Shown one piece after another: positions 50,278 through 59,648 of a stretch of 64,000 nucleotides of DNA (positions within the stretch are counted from its first letter, which is position 1; the number at the start of each line of letters is the position of its first letter). The translations under genes were made by a program, and so were the position numbers. The stretch spans positions 1 to 64,000 of the forward strand of contig VBWD01000018.1 of assembly GCA_006218055.1 (NCBI GenBank). Direction: 5' to 3'. The DNA comes from Gallionellaceae bacterium (GTDB lineage Bacteria > Pseudomonadota > Gammaproteobacteria > Burkholderiales > Gallionellaceae). The notes under the pieces were generated by a model, which worked only from the letters and a program-made list of their open reading frames with translations, ran no database searches and had not been told where the DNA came from.

Positions 50278-51984
50278 ATGGCAGTTCCGCAACAACAGAT
50301 TCAACAGCCTATCGGACAATTGCTCATCGCTAAAGGTGTCATCAGCGAAGACCAGTTGCGCATTGCCACGCAGGAACAAGCCAAATCGCCTCAGCCTCTG
50401 GGGCGTTTGTTGGTGCGCCTAGGTTTCTTGTCTGAAGCCACTATCCGTGACGTACTCTCAGAGAACCTAGGTCAAGAAAGTGTCGACCTTGCCAACGTCA
50501 TCGTCGATTCCTCCGCAGTTTCGATGATTCCTAAAGAGGTGGCACGCCGCTATCTCTTGGTACCTTTGTCAGTCGATCTTGCGAACAAGCACCTCACTCT
50601 GGCCATCGCCGATCCAGACAACATCATCGCGCTCGACCAAGTGCGCGCCTTGTTGCGTGATGAATATCGACTCATCACTTTGCTCGCGAGCGAATCGGAC
50701 ATCCTGCGTGCCATCGACCAGTACTACGGCTTCGAGCTGTCCATCGACGGCATCTTGCACGAGATCGAACCCGGTGAACTTGAACATCAGGGCTTGCAAC
50801 AGGGCGTCAACGAATTCAGCCAGCCCGTCGTACGCTTGATCGACGCGCTGCTCACCGAAGCGGTACAACAGAACGCCTCCGACATCCACTTCGAGCCCGA
50901 GAACAGTTTCCTGCGCATCCGCTATCGTGTGGATGGCGTGCTGCGCCAAGTGCGCAGCTTGCACAAGAGTTTCTGGCCGGCGATGGTCGTGCGCATGAAG
51001 GTGATGAGCGGCATGAACATCGCAGAGACGCGCGCACCACAGGACGGCCGCATCTCGTTACGCCTGTCTGGTCGCCCTATCGATTTTCGTGTCGCCTCGC
51101 ACCCCACCACTTATGGCGAGAATCTGGTACTGCGTATCCTAGATCGCCAAAAAGGTATCGTACCGGTCAATCAGATCGGACTGGATGACGCAGCGCTATC
51201 TACCTTGCTCTCCATCATCTCCAAACCTGAAGGTATCGTGCTGGTGACAGGCCCGACAGGTAGCGGTAAGACGACCACGCTGTATTCCGTGTTGAATCAT
51301 GTGAACACCGAATCGGTCAATATCATGACGCTGGAAGATCCGGTGGAATACCCCATCCCGCTGATTCGCCAAAGTTCTGTGAATGAAGCCGCCAAGCTCG
51401 ATTTTGCGAGTGGCATCCGCTCTTTGATGCGGCAAGACCCTGACATCATCCTTGTCGGCGAGATTCGCGACCATCCGACTGCGGAGATGGCCTTCCGCGC
51501 CGCCATGACAGGTCACCAAGTGTATTCGACACTGCACACCAACTCCGCTGTCGGCGCCATTCCGCGCCTGTTAGACATCGGCATTCTGCCCGACATCTTG
51601 GCAGGCAATATCATCGGTATCGTGGCACAACGTCTGATCCGTATGCTGTGTAAACACTGCAAGTACTCCTATCAGCCTGACGGTGCCGAGCGCAAATTAC
51701 TCGGCCTAGTCCACAACGAGGAAGTGACGCTGTATCGTGCCGCGGGTTGCGAACATTGCCGCCACCAAGGATACACAGGCCGCCAAGCCATCATGGAGAT
51801 CCTCAAGATGGACTCTGAAATTGATGACTTGGTCGCACGCCGTGCGAGCATCCGCGACATCAAACATGCTGCACTAGAGGCAGGTTTCCGGCCATTGGCA
51901 CAAGACGGCATTCGCCGTATTTTGCAAGGCGCAACCTCCGTGGCCGAAGTCTCACGTGTGGTCGATCTGTCCGATCGCCGCTAA
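50278..51984 (+). CDS. MshE-type assembly ATPase with MshEN domain
   Basis: A 568-aa GspE/PilB-family ATPase. Two MshEN repeats open it (IGQLLIAKGVISEDQLRIAT and LGRLLVRLGFLSEATIRDVL) and in the family bind c-di-GMP. Walker A TGPTGSGKTTTLYSVLN; Walker B MRQDPDIILVGEIRDH; His box STLHTNSAVG. A zinc tetracysteine is formed by CKHCKYSYQ and CEHCRHQGYTGR. Likely powers pilus or pseudopilus extension. The adjacent HD-GYP protein at 21.9 kb is one possible regulator of its ligand. Confidence 0.92.
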   Translation: MAVPQQQIQQPIGQLLIAKGVISEDQLRIATQEQAKSPQPLGRLLVRLGFLSEATIRDVLSENLGQESVDLANVIVDSSAVSMIPKEVARRYLLVPLSVDLANKHLTLAIADPDNIIALDQVRALLRDEYRLITLLASESDILRAIDQYYGFELSIDGILHEIEPGELEHQGLQQGVNEFSQPVVRLIDALLTEAVQQNASDIHFEPENSFLRIRYRVDGVLRQVRSLHKSFWPAMVVRMKVMSGMNIAETRAPQDGRISLRLSGRPIDFRVASHPTTYGENLVLRILDRQKGIVPVNQIGLDDAALSTLLSIISKPEGIVLVTGPTGSGKTTTLYSVLNHVNTESVNIMTLEDPVEYPIPLIRQSSVNEAAKLDFASGIRSLMRQDPDIILVGEIRDHPTAEMAFRAAMTGHQVYSTLHTNSAVGAIPRLLDIGILPDILAGNIIGIVAQRLIRMLCKHCKYSYQPDGAERKLLGLVHNEEVTLYRAAGCEHCRHQGYTGRQAIMEILKMDSEIDDLVARRASIRDIKHAALEAGFRPLAQDGIRRILQGATSVAEVSRVVDLSDRR

Positions 51985-51993
51985 ACGATCCAT

Positions 51994-53196
51994 ATGGCGC
52001 TCTATTCCTACAAGGCAATCGACAGTCACGGCAAGTCCGTCAAAGGAATGCAGGATGCGGCCAACCTAATTGACTTGGAGATGCGCCTGAAACGCGGAGG
52101 CCTCGACCTCATCAGCGGCAAAGAAGAAGAGAGCAATGCTTCTTTCGGTGCCAGCAAAGTCAAGCGTATCGACCTCATCACCTTCTTCTTTAATCTGGGA
52201 CAGCTCAGTCGCGCAGGTGTGCCGCTATTGGAGTGTTTGGGCGACTTGCGTGACACCATGGAAGACGCCAAATTCCGCGAGATCATCGCCAGCATGGTGG
52301 AGTCTATCGAGAACGGTAAAAAATTATCGCAAGCGATGGCAGAGAACCCCAACGCCTTCGACAAAATCACTGTCAATCTGACCAAAGCGGGGGAAGACAG
52401 TGGACGTTTGGTGGAGGTGTTCGAACATCTGACCGAGTCGCTGAAGTGGCAAGACGAGATGGCTTCGCAAACCAAGAACATGATGATCTACCCCTTGTTC
52501 GTCGGCACCATCGTGTTGGCCATCACATTCTTCCTTATGATCTATCTGGTGCCCCAACTGGTCGGTTTCATCAAAGGCATGGGCGGGGAACTTCCGATTC
52601 AGACACGCATGTTGCTTGCCACCTCCAATTTCTTCGTGAACTTCTGGTACGTCATCCTGCTCGCCCCCCCCGTTTTGATTGGTATGTATAAAGGCGCACT
52701 GACGATCAACCCGAAATTGCAATACAACGTCGACAATCTAAAACTAAACATCTGGCCAACCGGGCCGATTCTGCGCAAGATCATTCTGGCGCGCTTCGCC
52801 AACACCTTCGCAATGATGTACAGTTCAGGCATCACCATTCTGGACTGCATCGCCAATTCGCGTGATTTGGTCGATAACCAAGTCATCGCACAAAGCCTGC
52901 AGAACGTAATGAAAGAGATCGAATCGGGCAAGAACCTGACACAGAGCTTCCAGCAGACGGGCATCTTCCCGCCGCTGGTGGTGCGCATGCTCAAAGTGGG
53001 TGAAGCGACGGGGCAACTAGATCAGGCGTTGCTCAACGTCAGTTACTTCTACGATCGTGATGTCAAAGATTCCATCAAGAAGGTGCAAGTAATGATCGAA
53101 CCCATGATGACTATCATCCTCGGCGCACTGCTTGGCTGGGTGATGCTGTCTGTGCTATCGCCAATCTACGACATCATCGGCAAGGTACAACTGTAA
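51994..53196 (+). CDS. MshG/GspF-type inner membrane platform protein
   Basis: A 400-aa platform protein with three membrane helices and two GspF domains (FFFNLGQLSRAGVPLLECLGDL and RFANTFAMMYSSGITILDCI). Includes KILSQAMAENPNAF-like motif (KKLSQAMAENPNAFDK) and the signature GEDSGRLVEVFEHLTE. Anchors the ATPase and prepilins. Ends in a single-base overlap (TAATG) with the next gene. Confidence 0.92.
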   Translation: MALYSYKAIDSHGKSVKGMQDAANLIDLEMRLKRGGLDLISGKEEESNASFGASKVKRIDLITFFFNLGQLSRAGVPLLECLGDLRDTMEDAKFREIIASMVESIENGKKLSQAMAENPNAFDKITVNLTKAGEDSGRLVEVFEHLTESLKWQDEMASQTKNMMIYPLFVGTIVLAITFFLMIYLVPQLVGFIKGMGGELPIQTRMLLATSNFFVNFWYVILLAPPVLIGMYKGALTINPKLQYNVDNLKLNIWPTGPILRKIILARFANTFAMMYSSGITILDCIANSRDLVDNQVIAQSLQNVMKEIESGKNLTQSFQQTGIFPPLVVRMLKVGEATGQLDQALLNVSYFYDRDVKDSIKKVQVMIEPMMTIILGALLGWVMLSVLSPIYDIIGKVQL

Positions 53197-54677
53197 TGTC
53201 ACGCACACTTCTATTTCTCAGTGCAGACTCTTTTCAAGGTTTTGTTTGGAAGGGCTCCCACCTTGCAGTAGCTCGCAACTTTTCCAATGATTCCGATGGC
53301 AGAGAACAATTCTCTGAATTTCTGGAACGCTATCGCTACCCCGCGTATCTACTGATTGACATCATTGAGGAAGACTTTCACCTTGAGACCATACCGCACC
53401 TAGTCGGCCCTAGCCGTACTGCCCTGCTAGCGCGCAAATTCGAACAGTACTATCGCAGCACTCCTTTTCATCAAGCCACGTTATTGAAACGCCAGACAGA
53501 TGGAAGGCGCGACGATGAATTCTTACTCTCCGCCCTGACCAATCCCCAGCGTATCTCGCCATGGTTAGATACCTTACATGCGAAAAAAATACCGTTAGCG
53601 GGCATCTTCTCCGTCCCCAACATCAGCACACCATTGCTAAAGGACATCTCGTCTGAGCACGTGTTGTTGCTGACATGGGAAAAAAGCGCAGGACTGCGCC
53701 AGACCTACTTCAACAACAAGCGACTACATTTTTCACGGCTGATCCCCATCAATCAAGGGAGCTCATTCAGTGAGTCTGTGGCGGCAGAAACACCTCGCAC
53801 CCAACAATATCTAAAGAGCCTGTCCTTACCTCCGCCGGGCGAGACGTTGGAAGTCCACCTGATCTGCCACTCAAAGGATATGGCGGAGTTGCGGACCAAA
53901 CTCTCCGGCGACAACGACCTGGCGTTCAACTACATTGACATCGAAGAGTTCGCAAAGCGTCACAAATGCAAACATGACTTCACCGATTCGGATGCGACGC
54001 CACTGTTGCTTGCCCTTCTGGCAACCAAGCCGCCAGCGGCCCACTACGCCAACTCAGATCACACGCACTATCACTTGTTGTGGCAGCTACGGCGCATCTT
54101 CACAGGCCTTGCCATTGTGACGCTACTTGCCGGCTCGTTATGGAGCGGACTCTCGTTCATGCAAGGTAAAGAGTTCTCAGAAGAAACAGAGCCTATCAAG
54201 ACCCAAACTGAAAGCATCCAACGACAGACACAACAGATATTACGCAGTTTCGGCAACACCACGGTACCCGCAGCAGACATGAAGACAGCTGTGTTGCTAG
54301 CTCGAAACCTTAACCAATATTCACACCTGCCTAAAGAACTGCTCTTTGAATTAAGTGCAGTGATGGATAGTTTCCCGCGCATCACCTTGCGCAGCCTGTC
54401 ATGGCAAGCCAGTCCTGCCGATGCCGCGCCATCACCTTATCCCGCACAGATCATTTCTTTTGAAGGCGAGCTCACCGACTTTGGCAGTGACCACAGAAAA
54501 GCATTGGACTACCTTGCCCGCTTTCAGCAAGCGTTGACCCAACATGGCTATACCGTCAGCGCGGAAGCCATGCCATTGGACATCAGCTCCAAAGGAAGCA
54601 TCAGCGGCGATGCAAGCGTCAACGATGGCAAACATACCCAATTCAAATTGAAGATCATATGGAGGCATCCATCATGA
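53196..54677 (+). CDS. MshI/GspL-like bitopic assembly protein
   Basis: A 493-aa protein with a PilM/GspL-type actin-like N-terminal half (TLLFLSADSFQGFVWKG, FLLSALTNPQRISPWLDTL), one membrane helix (~residues 303-323, GLAIVTLLAGSLWSGLSF), and a periplasmic PilN-like part with a coiled coil (SEETEPIKTQTESIQRQTQQ). Resembles a fused PilM-PilN, as MshI is. No recognisable nucleotide motif. The overlap with neighbours shows it belongs to the operon. Confidence 0.75.
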   Translation: MSRTLLFLSADSFQGFVWKGSHLAVARNFSNDSDGREQFSEFLERYRYPAYLLIDIIEEDFHLETIPHLVGPSRTALLARKFEQYYRSTPFHQATLLKRQTDGRRDDEFLLSALTNPQRISPWLDTLHAKKIPLAGIFSVPNISTPLLKDISSEHVLLLTWEKSAGLRQTYFNNKRLHFSRLIPINQGSSFSESVAAETPRTQQYLKSLSLPPPGETLEVHLICHSKDMAELRTKLSGDNDLAFNYIDIEEFAKRHKCKHDFTDSDATPLLLALLATKPPAAHYANSDHTHYHLLWQLRRIFTGLAIVTLLAGSLWSGLSFMQGKEFSEETEPIKTQTESIQRQTQQILRSFGNTTVPAADMKTAVLLARNLNQYSHLPKELLFELSAVMDSFPRITLRSLSWQASPADAAPSPYPAQIISFEGELTDFGSDHRKALDYLARFQQALTQHGYTVSAEAMPLDISSKGSISGDASVNDGKHTQFKLKIIWRHPS

Positions 54678-55273
54678 GTTTCTCAGTTTCAGACATAGCA
54701 GAATTCAAATGGAGTTTGGGAGCATTCGTCCTCAGCATGGTAGTAGCCGCTGGACTTTCCACCTTCAGCGAAGACTACCGACATGGTGCACTCCAAGCCA
54801 AGCAATCTGCGCAAGAGCAATTAAACAAAGCTCGAGAAAATTTCGCCACCGCACAGAACGATTTCGAGAACATGGCGACCTACAAATTAGAGTACGAGGC
54901 GCTAGAGACACAAAAAGTCATCGGTAACGAACAGCGCCTAGATTGGATCGAAGGGTTGGAAAAGATACGCAAGCAAGGAGCCGTCCTCGATTTCAAATAT
55001 TCCGTCGGACCACAACAAAGTTATGCCCCCAACCCACCACTCGATACCGGCAACTTCGCACTCAACCTCAGTCCGATGACCTTGCAGATCGACCTGTTGC
55101 ATGAAGAACAATTGGACCGCCTTTTCTCAACTATGGCGACTCAAATGGAGGGATGGTTCATCTTAGATAGATGCAGCCTATCAGCGGGTGCCAGCGCCAC
55201 AGGAGAAGCAACATCACTCAAAGCAGATTGCGCTGGCGGATGGCTCACTATGAAGAACAGGAGTGCGCCATGA
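54674..55273 (+). CDS. MshJ/PilO-like assembly protein
   Basis: A 199-aa protein with one N-terminal membrane helix (~14-33, SLGAFVLSMVVAAGL), a coiled coil (~40-95, KQSAQEQLNKARENFATAQN) and a small ferredoxin-like C-terminal domain (MTLQIDLLHEEQLDRLFSTM). Shape and place match MshJ/PilO. Start ATG 54674 overlaps the upstream stop by ATGA, with GGAGG before it. Confidence 0.7.
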   Translation: MSFSVSDIAEFKWSLGAFVLSMVVAAGLSTFSEDYRHGALQAKQSAQEQLNKARENFATAQNDFENMATYKLEYEALETQKVIGNEQRLDWIEGLEKIRKQGAVLDFKYSVGPQQSYAPNPPLDTGNFALNLSPMTLQIDLLHEEQLDRLFSTMATQMEGWFILDRCSLSAGASATGEATSLKADCAGGWLTMKNRSAP

Positions 55274-55719
55274 GAACGCGTCTTATTTCATGCGCAGCTA
55301 ACAATCCAACCCAAAAGATAATTTGGGCCGCGTTCGCTTTAATCGCTGCGATTGCATGGTTCGGCAGTGCGAACGCTTCAGAACTTGGCCGCCTCTTCTA
55401 TACCCCGCAACAACGCGCACAACTTGAAGCACAACAATTAAGCGGCGCGACCATAGAAGGCGTAAAACGCAACTTCATCGTGGTCAACGGCGTCATCCAG
55501 AAGCACGGCGGCAATCGCATCGTGTGGCTGAATGGAGAAGCCCAAACTCCCGTGCGTGCGAATAACAACCCAGCGAGTATCGATGTGGCGGTGCCGGGAA
55601 AATCAAAACATGTCCAGGTGAAGGTCGGGCAACGATTGATGCTGGACACGCCTGTACCTGATGATTCTTCCGGCACCCCGACACAAAGCCAGCCCAAGCC
55701 AGCCTCTGATGATGATTGA
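55270..55719 (+). CDS. MshK/PilP-like small periplasmic protein
   Basis: A 149-aa protein with an N-terminal helix (KIIWAAFALIAAIAWFGSAN) and a short periplasmic part (GRLFYTPQQRAQLEAQQL, GVIQKHGGNRIVWLNGE). Position and size match MshK; TIEGVKRNFIVVNGVI looks like a PilP-type β-strand. Start 55270 overlaps the previous stop by ATGA with AGGAG before it. Confidence 0.65.
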   Translation: MRTRLISCAANNPTQKIIWAAFALIAAIAWFGSANASELGRLFYTPQQRAQLEAQQLSGATIEGVKRNFIVVNGVIQKHGGNRIVWLNGEAQTPVRANNNPASIDVAVPGKSKHVQVKVGQRLMLDTPVPDDSSGTPTQSQPKPASDDD

Positions 55720-55721
55720 CT

Positions 55722-57134
55722 ATGGCTCGCTCGCCTTATATCCAATCCAGCACCACTGCCACCCAGCACTCGCAACAAGGCGCGGCCTTCATTGTGATGC
55801 TAATCATTCTGGTATTAGGCATCACCACTTTCTTCGTTAGCGGCTTAAGCACCGCCTCTCTACAAAATGCTCAAGATAAGGTAACAGCGGAAGCAATGGC
55901 TCAAGCCAAAGAGGCTCTCATTGGTTACGCAATCAAAGTCCAAATCAGCAATTCGAATGGTTGCATCCCCAATTGTCCACGCCCAGGCGACCTCCCTTGC
56001 CCCGACACGAACAACGATGGCCTACAGGAGTCCTCTTGTGGAAACGCTTCGGGCAGCACCGGCCAATCAAGCCGCATAGGCCGACTCCCATGGAAAACAT
56101 TGGGACTCCCCGATTTGCGCGACGGCAATGGTGAACGTCTATGGTATGCCGTCTCTAACAACTTCAAGTACAACACAAGAAGCACCACCCTATTGAACGG
56201 CGACACCCCCGGAACCATTAGTTTGTATGCCTCCAATGGCGAGTTACTTAACGATGGTGGTGCAGCTGGCACCGGTGTGGCCGCTGTCATCATCGCCCCT
56301 GGATCACCACTCTCCCGACAGGACTCGGGCAACTTGCAAGATCGGTCGACCGCGAACGAGAACAATCCCGTCAACTATCTGGATTACGCTAGTCTTGGTG
56401 GCAACAATCACGATAACGCATCATTCCTTGACGGCTCGTCATCTGATGGATTCATCGCTGGGCGTATCCGCCTGTACGACCCCGCCACGAAGTCAGATTT
56501 CGTCGCAGTGAACGATCAAATCCTACCTATCACAACCGATAGCTTGTTAGTCGGTATACAAAGACGTGTCGCTATGGAGGTAAAGAACTGCCTGATCGAT
56601 TACGCAGACAACAACCTTGACCGCTACCCTTGGGCGACTCCATTGAGCGACACAGGCTCCACCTACAATGATAATTCAGATGAGATGTTTGGGCGCATCC
56701 CTGATGATTTCAGTGACACCTACAATGACAGTAGTGGGAATATGGATAGTCAATGGGGCAATTGCAACACCCACAACAACAACACTCCCGCAGGATGGTG
56801 GCTCAATTGGAGAGAGCAGGTGTTTTATGGACTCGCTAGACGATATCGTCCAAATGACACTACCGCATCCAGCTTTCCTGCAGCTTGCGATTCAATAGGT
56901 CGCTGTCTTTATATAAACGACACCAGCACCCCTGCACGCTTCGTAGTGATCGTGGCAGGTAAAAAGCTAATCTCGCCCGATCAAACAGATCGAAATTCAA
57001 ACAAGGGGAATGCCTTTTACTATCTTGAAGGTGGCAATCAGAACGCCGATCCAGCCCCTCCTAGCGATGTGAGCAACCTTTTCACCATGATGCCGAGTAA
57101 TGCATCTTTCAATGACGTATTGGTATACCAATGA
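55722..57134 (+). CDS. PilX-like large prepilin-type protein
   Basis: A 470-aa protein. Residues ~19-43 (QQGAAFIVMLIILVLGITTF) form a prepilin-type hydrophobic helix with Gly at the likely cleavage site; the usual Glu at position 5 after it is absent. The long mature part carries Ca2+-like Asp-rich loops (CPDTNNDGLQ) and a module GRLPWKTLGLPDLRDGNGER that reappears in the next protein as [20 protein letters not shown] 55722 chosen over TTG 55716. Perhaps a tip or adhesin-like minor pilin. Confidence 0.75.
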   Translation: MARSPYIQSSTTATQHSQQGAAFIVMLIILVLGITTFFVSGLSTASLQNAQDKVTAEAMAQAKEALIGYAIKVQISNSNGCIPNCPRPGDLPCPDTNNDGLQESSCGNASGSTGQSSRIGRLPWKTLGLPDLRDGNGERLWYAVSNNFKYNTRSTTLLNGDTPGTISLYASNGELLNDGGAAGTGVAAVIIAPGSPLSRQDSGNLQDRSTANENNPVNYLDYASLGGNNHDNASFLDGSSSDGFIAGRIRLYDPATKSDFVAVNDQILPITTDSLLVGIQRRVAMEVKNCLIDYADNNLDRYPWATPLSDTGSTYNDNSDEMFGRIPDDFSDTYNDSSGNMDSQWGNCNTHNNNTPAGWWLNWREQVFYGLARRYRPNDTTASSFPAACDSIGRCLYINDTSTPARFVVIVAGKKLISPDQTDRNSNKGNAFYYLEGGNQNADPAPPSDVSNLFTMMPSNASFNDVLVYQ

Positions 57135-57856
57135 AACATCATCCCTCTTTGAATTCCCACAAATTAGGCTTCTCACTGGTGGAGATGGCCATCGTACTTA
57201 CGATCGTCGGTTTGCTTATGGCTACCATGTTGCCAAGCCTGACCGCCCAGCTTGAACAACAGCGTCGTAGCGAGGCAAAGAAACAACTGGCAGATATTCA
57301 ACAGGCCTTGTTGGGATTCGCGATCATGAACAAGAAGTTCCCATGCGCTATCATCCCTGGAACAAATGAAGCGAACCCTTCGCATGCAAACTATGGGCAA
57401 GCCCCCACCAGCTGTTCAAGTAGCCCTGCATCTGAGGGATATCTACCCTGGAAAACATTGGGCGTTCCCGAAATCGATCCGTGGGGCAGCAAACGGAACA
57501 ACAGCAGTGACCCATGGACAGGGCATGGCTATTGGGCATATCGAGTAGATCGAAATTTCGCCAGTACCATCACAATGTCAACAGGTTTCGGAACATGTGG
57601 AGGTTCTCCCACATCAGACTGCCTCGTTATTCAGGATAGTTCAGGTGCTGCTCTTAACAATTCGACTGAGCGCCCAATTGCCGTAATTTTCTCGACGGGA
57701 CCGGATTTGGCTGCAAACGGACAGAATGCAACATTCGCTGCAACGGGCGATACTTATCAGAGCGATGTTTCAGGGAGTAACTTTGATGACATCCTGCTAT
57801 GGATCGCACGACCCCAGCTCTTCAATCGTTTAGTCTCCGCAGGCCAGTTACCCTAA
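57131..57856 (+). CDS. Prepilin-like protein (type IV pilin N-terminus)
   Basis: A 241-aa protein with a class III-type signal, [20 protein letters not shown] (G/F cleavage, Glu at +5). It also shares the [12 protein letters not shown] module with the gene before it, and its end ([14 protein letters not shown]) parallels FNDVLVYQ there. It may be the main structural prepilin of this system. Starts by ATGA overlap with the previous gene and ends in a 3-base overlap with cysS (opposite strand). Confidence 0.8.
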   Translation: MKHHPSLNSHKLGFSLVEMAIVLTIVGLLMATMLPSLTAQLEQQRRSEAKKQLADIQQALLGFAIMNKKFPCAIIPGTNEANPSHANYGQAPTSCSSSPASEGYLPWKTLGVPEIDPWGSKRNNSSDPWTGHGYWAYRVDRNFASTITMSTGFGTCGGSPTSDCLVIQDSSGAALNNSTERPIAVIFSTGPDLAANGQNATFAATGDTYQSDVSGSNFDDILLWIARPQLFNRLVSAGQLP

Positions 57857-59289
57857 GCCCTGCGCCAAGTCGTTCCCTGCGGGGTGTCTTCCAAAACGAT
57901 TCCAACTTCCAGCAACTCTTTGCGGATGCGGTCGGCCTCGGCGAAGTTCTTGGCTTTCTTGGCGTCAATGCGGGCTGCTATCCGTTCACTGATAGCGCCA
58001 TCATCCAACCCACCTTCGTTTACATCGCCCTGTAAGAAGTCTTGTGCATCACGTTGTAGCAAACCAAGTACGCTCGCCAATGCCTTCAATTGTGCCGCGG
58101 CTTGTATTGATTGACTGCGGTTCACTTCGTTGGCGAGATCGAACAACACCGCCACCGCTTCCGGTGTATTGAAATCATCATCCATCGCGGCTTTGAAGCG
58201 GGCGGCCAAGTCAACAGATTTACCCCCTCCCTCAATCCCTCCCCCGATGGGAGAGGAAAGCAAGCCACCTTCTCCCTCCGGGGGAAGGGCTGGGGAAGGG
58301 GGAACACTTTTCAGCGCCGTATATAACCTAGTCAGCGCGCCCTTGGCATCATCCAGATGCTGGTCGGAGTAGTTCAACGGGCTGCGGTAGTGCGCACGCA
58401 GGATGAAGAAGCGTACGACTTCGGCATCATATTTCTTCAGCACTTCACGGATGGTAAAGAAGTTGCCCAAGCTCTTGGACATCTTCTCGTTGTCCACGCG
58501 CACAAAGCCGTTGTGCATCCAATAGTTCACGTATTGGCACTGGTGCGCACCTTCACTCTGCGCGATCTCGTTCTCGTGATGCGGGAACTGCAAGTCCGCA
58601 CCGCCGCCGTGGATGTCAAAATGGTCGCCGAGCAATTCAGAACCCATCGCAGAACATTCGATGTGCCAACCGGGACGTCCTTTACCCCACTTGGAATCCC
58701 ACTTCACTTCGTCCGCTTCACTCTCTTTGGCAGACTTCCACAACACGAAATCGAGCGGGTCCTTCTTGTCCGTCGCTATATCCACGCGTTCACCCGCACG
58801 CAGGTCTTCCAACGATTTGCCAGAGAGCTTGCCGTAGCCATCGAACTTGCGCACGGCGTAGTTCACATCACCATCCGCTGCTTGATAGGCCAGCCCGTTC
58901 TTTTCCAAAGATTCGATCATCTCCAACATCTGCGGCACGTATTGGGTCGCACGCGGCTCATGGTCTGGGCGCTGCACGCCCAGCGCATCGGCATCCTGAT
59001 GCATCGCGTCGATGAAGCGTTGCGTCAGCGCATGGATGGATTCCTTGTTCTCCGCCGCGCGCTTGATGATCTTGTCGTCGATGTCGGTGATGTTGCGCAC
59101 GTAGTTGACGTCGTAACCGCTCGCTTTGAACCAGCGCTGCACCATGTCGAACACCACCATCACACGTGCATGGCCGAGGTGACAGTAGTCGTACACCGTC
59201 ATGCCGCACACATACATGCGAACGGTGTTCGGGGTGATGGGTTTGAAGTCTTGCTTATCGCGGGTGAGGGTGTTGTATATCTTCAGCAT
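57853..59289 (-). CDS. cysS: Cysteinyl-tRNA synthetase with repeat-derived insert
   Basis: Charges tRNA-Cys; 478 aa. Zinc and HIGH-type motif [24 protein letters not shown] motif [13 protein letters not shown], and [16 protein letters not shown]. Two inverted family A repeats are inserted in frame at residues ~328-356 ([28 protein letters not shown]), in the anticodon-binding helical domain linker. The frame stays open, so the enzyme probably tolerates the insert. Confidence 0.95.
   Translation of the reverse strand: MLKIYNTLTRDKQDFKPITPNTVRMYVCGMTVYDYCHLGHARVMVVFDMVQRWFKASGYDVNYVRNITDIDDKIIKRAAENKESIHALTQRFIDAMHQDADALGVQRPDHEPRATQYVPQMLEMIESLEKNGLAYQAADGDVNYAVRKFDGYGKLSGKSLEDLRAGERVDIATDKKDPLDFVLWKSAKESEADEVKWDSKWGKGRPGWHIECSAMGSELLGDHFDIHGGGADLQFPHHENEIAQSEGAHQCQYVNYWMHNGFVRVDNEKMSKSLGNFFTIREVLKKYDAEVVRFFILRAHYRSPLNYSDQHLDDAKGALTRLYTALKSVPPSPALPPEGEGGLLSSPIGGGIEGGGKSVDLAARFKAAMDDDFNTPEAVAVLFDLANEVNRSQSIQAAAQLKALASVLGLLQRDAQDFLQGDVNEGGLDDGAISERIAARIDAKKAKNFAEADRIRKELLEVGIVLEDTPQGTTWRRA
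58221..58307. repeat. Palindromic repeat family A, paired inverted copies (in cysS)
   Basis: Copy 5: CCCCCTCCCTCAATCCCTCC then CCCGATGGGAGAGG (58222-58255). Copy 6: its inverse, CCACCTTCTCCCTCC then GGGGGAAGGGCTGGGGAAGG (58265-58307). Two units in opposite directions make one larger hairpin. Confidence 0.8.
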
Positions 59290-59294
59290 TGGAT

Positions 59295-59645
59295 TTACAC
59301 AGGCATTGGTTTGTTATCGTTCAGATTGAGCCAACCTTTGATGATGCGATAGAGCATCCAGCAGAAACTCGCGAATAACACCACGAAACCGATCAGGATG
59401 ATGAGGGTCGCCCAGCCGATCGCCGCCCACAGCAGACCATACCAGAAGGTACGTATCTGCCAAATGAAGTGGCTTTCCAGCCATGTGCCTGCCGCATCTT
59501 CACGCTTGATGTAGTTGATGATGATGCCGGCGATCGCGGTGACGCCCGTGAAGTAAGACAAGGCATACAACACATACACGATCTGCGTGATGGTCTTGAG
59601 CGACTTGATCTGGTCTTCCTGCGGGATGATGATCTCTTCGTTCAC
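59295..59645 (-). CDS. Small inner-membrane protein (DUF4870/YidH-like)
   Basis: A 116-aa protein with about three membrane helices ([40 protein letters not shown]). Resembles the DUF4870/YidH type but without certainty. Starts with GTG (59645), 3 bases after the glnS stop, so it is cotranscribed with glnS. Between glnS and cysS on the same strand. Confidence 0.65.
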   Translation of the reverse strand: MNEEIIIPQEDQIKSLKTITQIVYVLYALSYFTGVTAIAGIIINYIKREDAAGTWLESHFIWQIRTFWYGLLWAAIGWATLIILIGFVVLFASFCWMLYRIIKGWLNLNDNKPMPV

Positions 59646-59648
59646 GCC

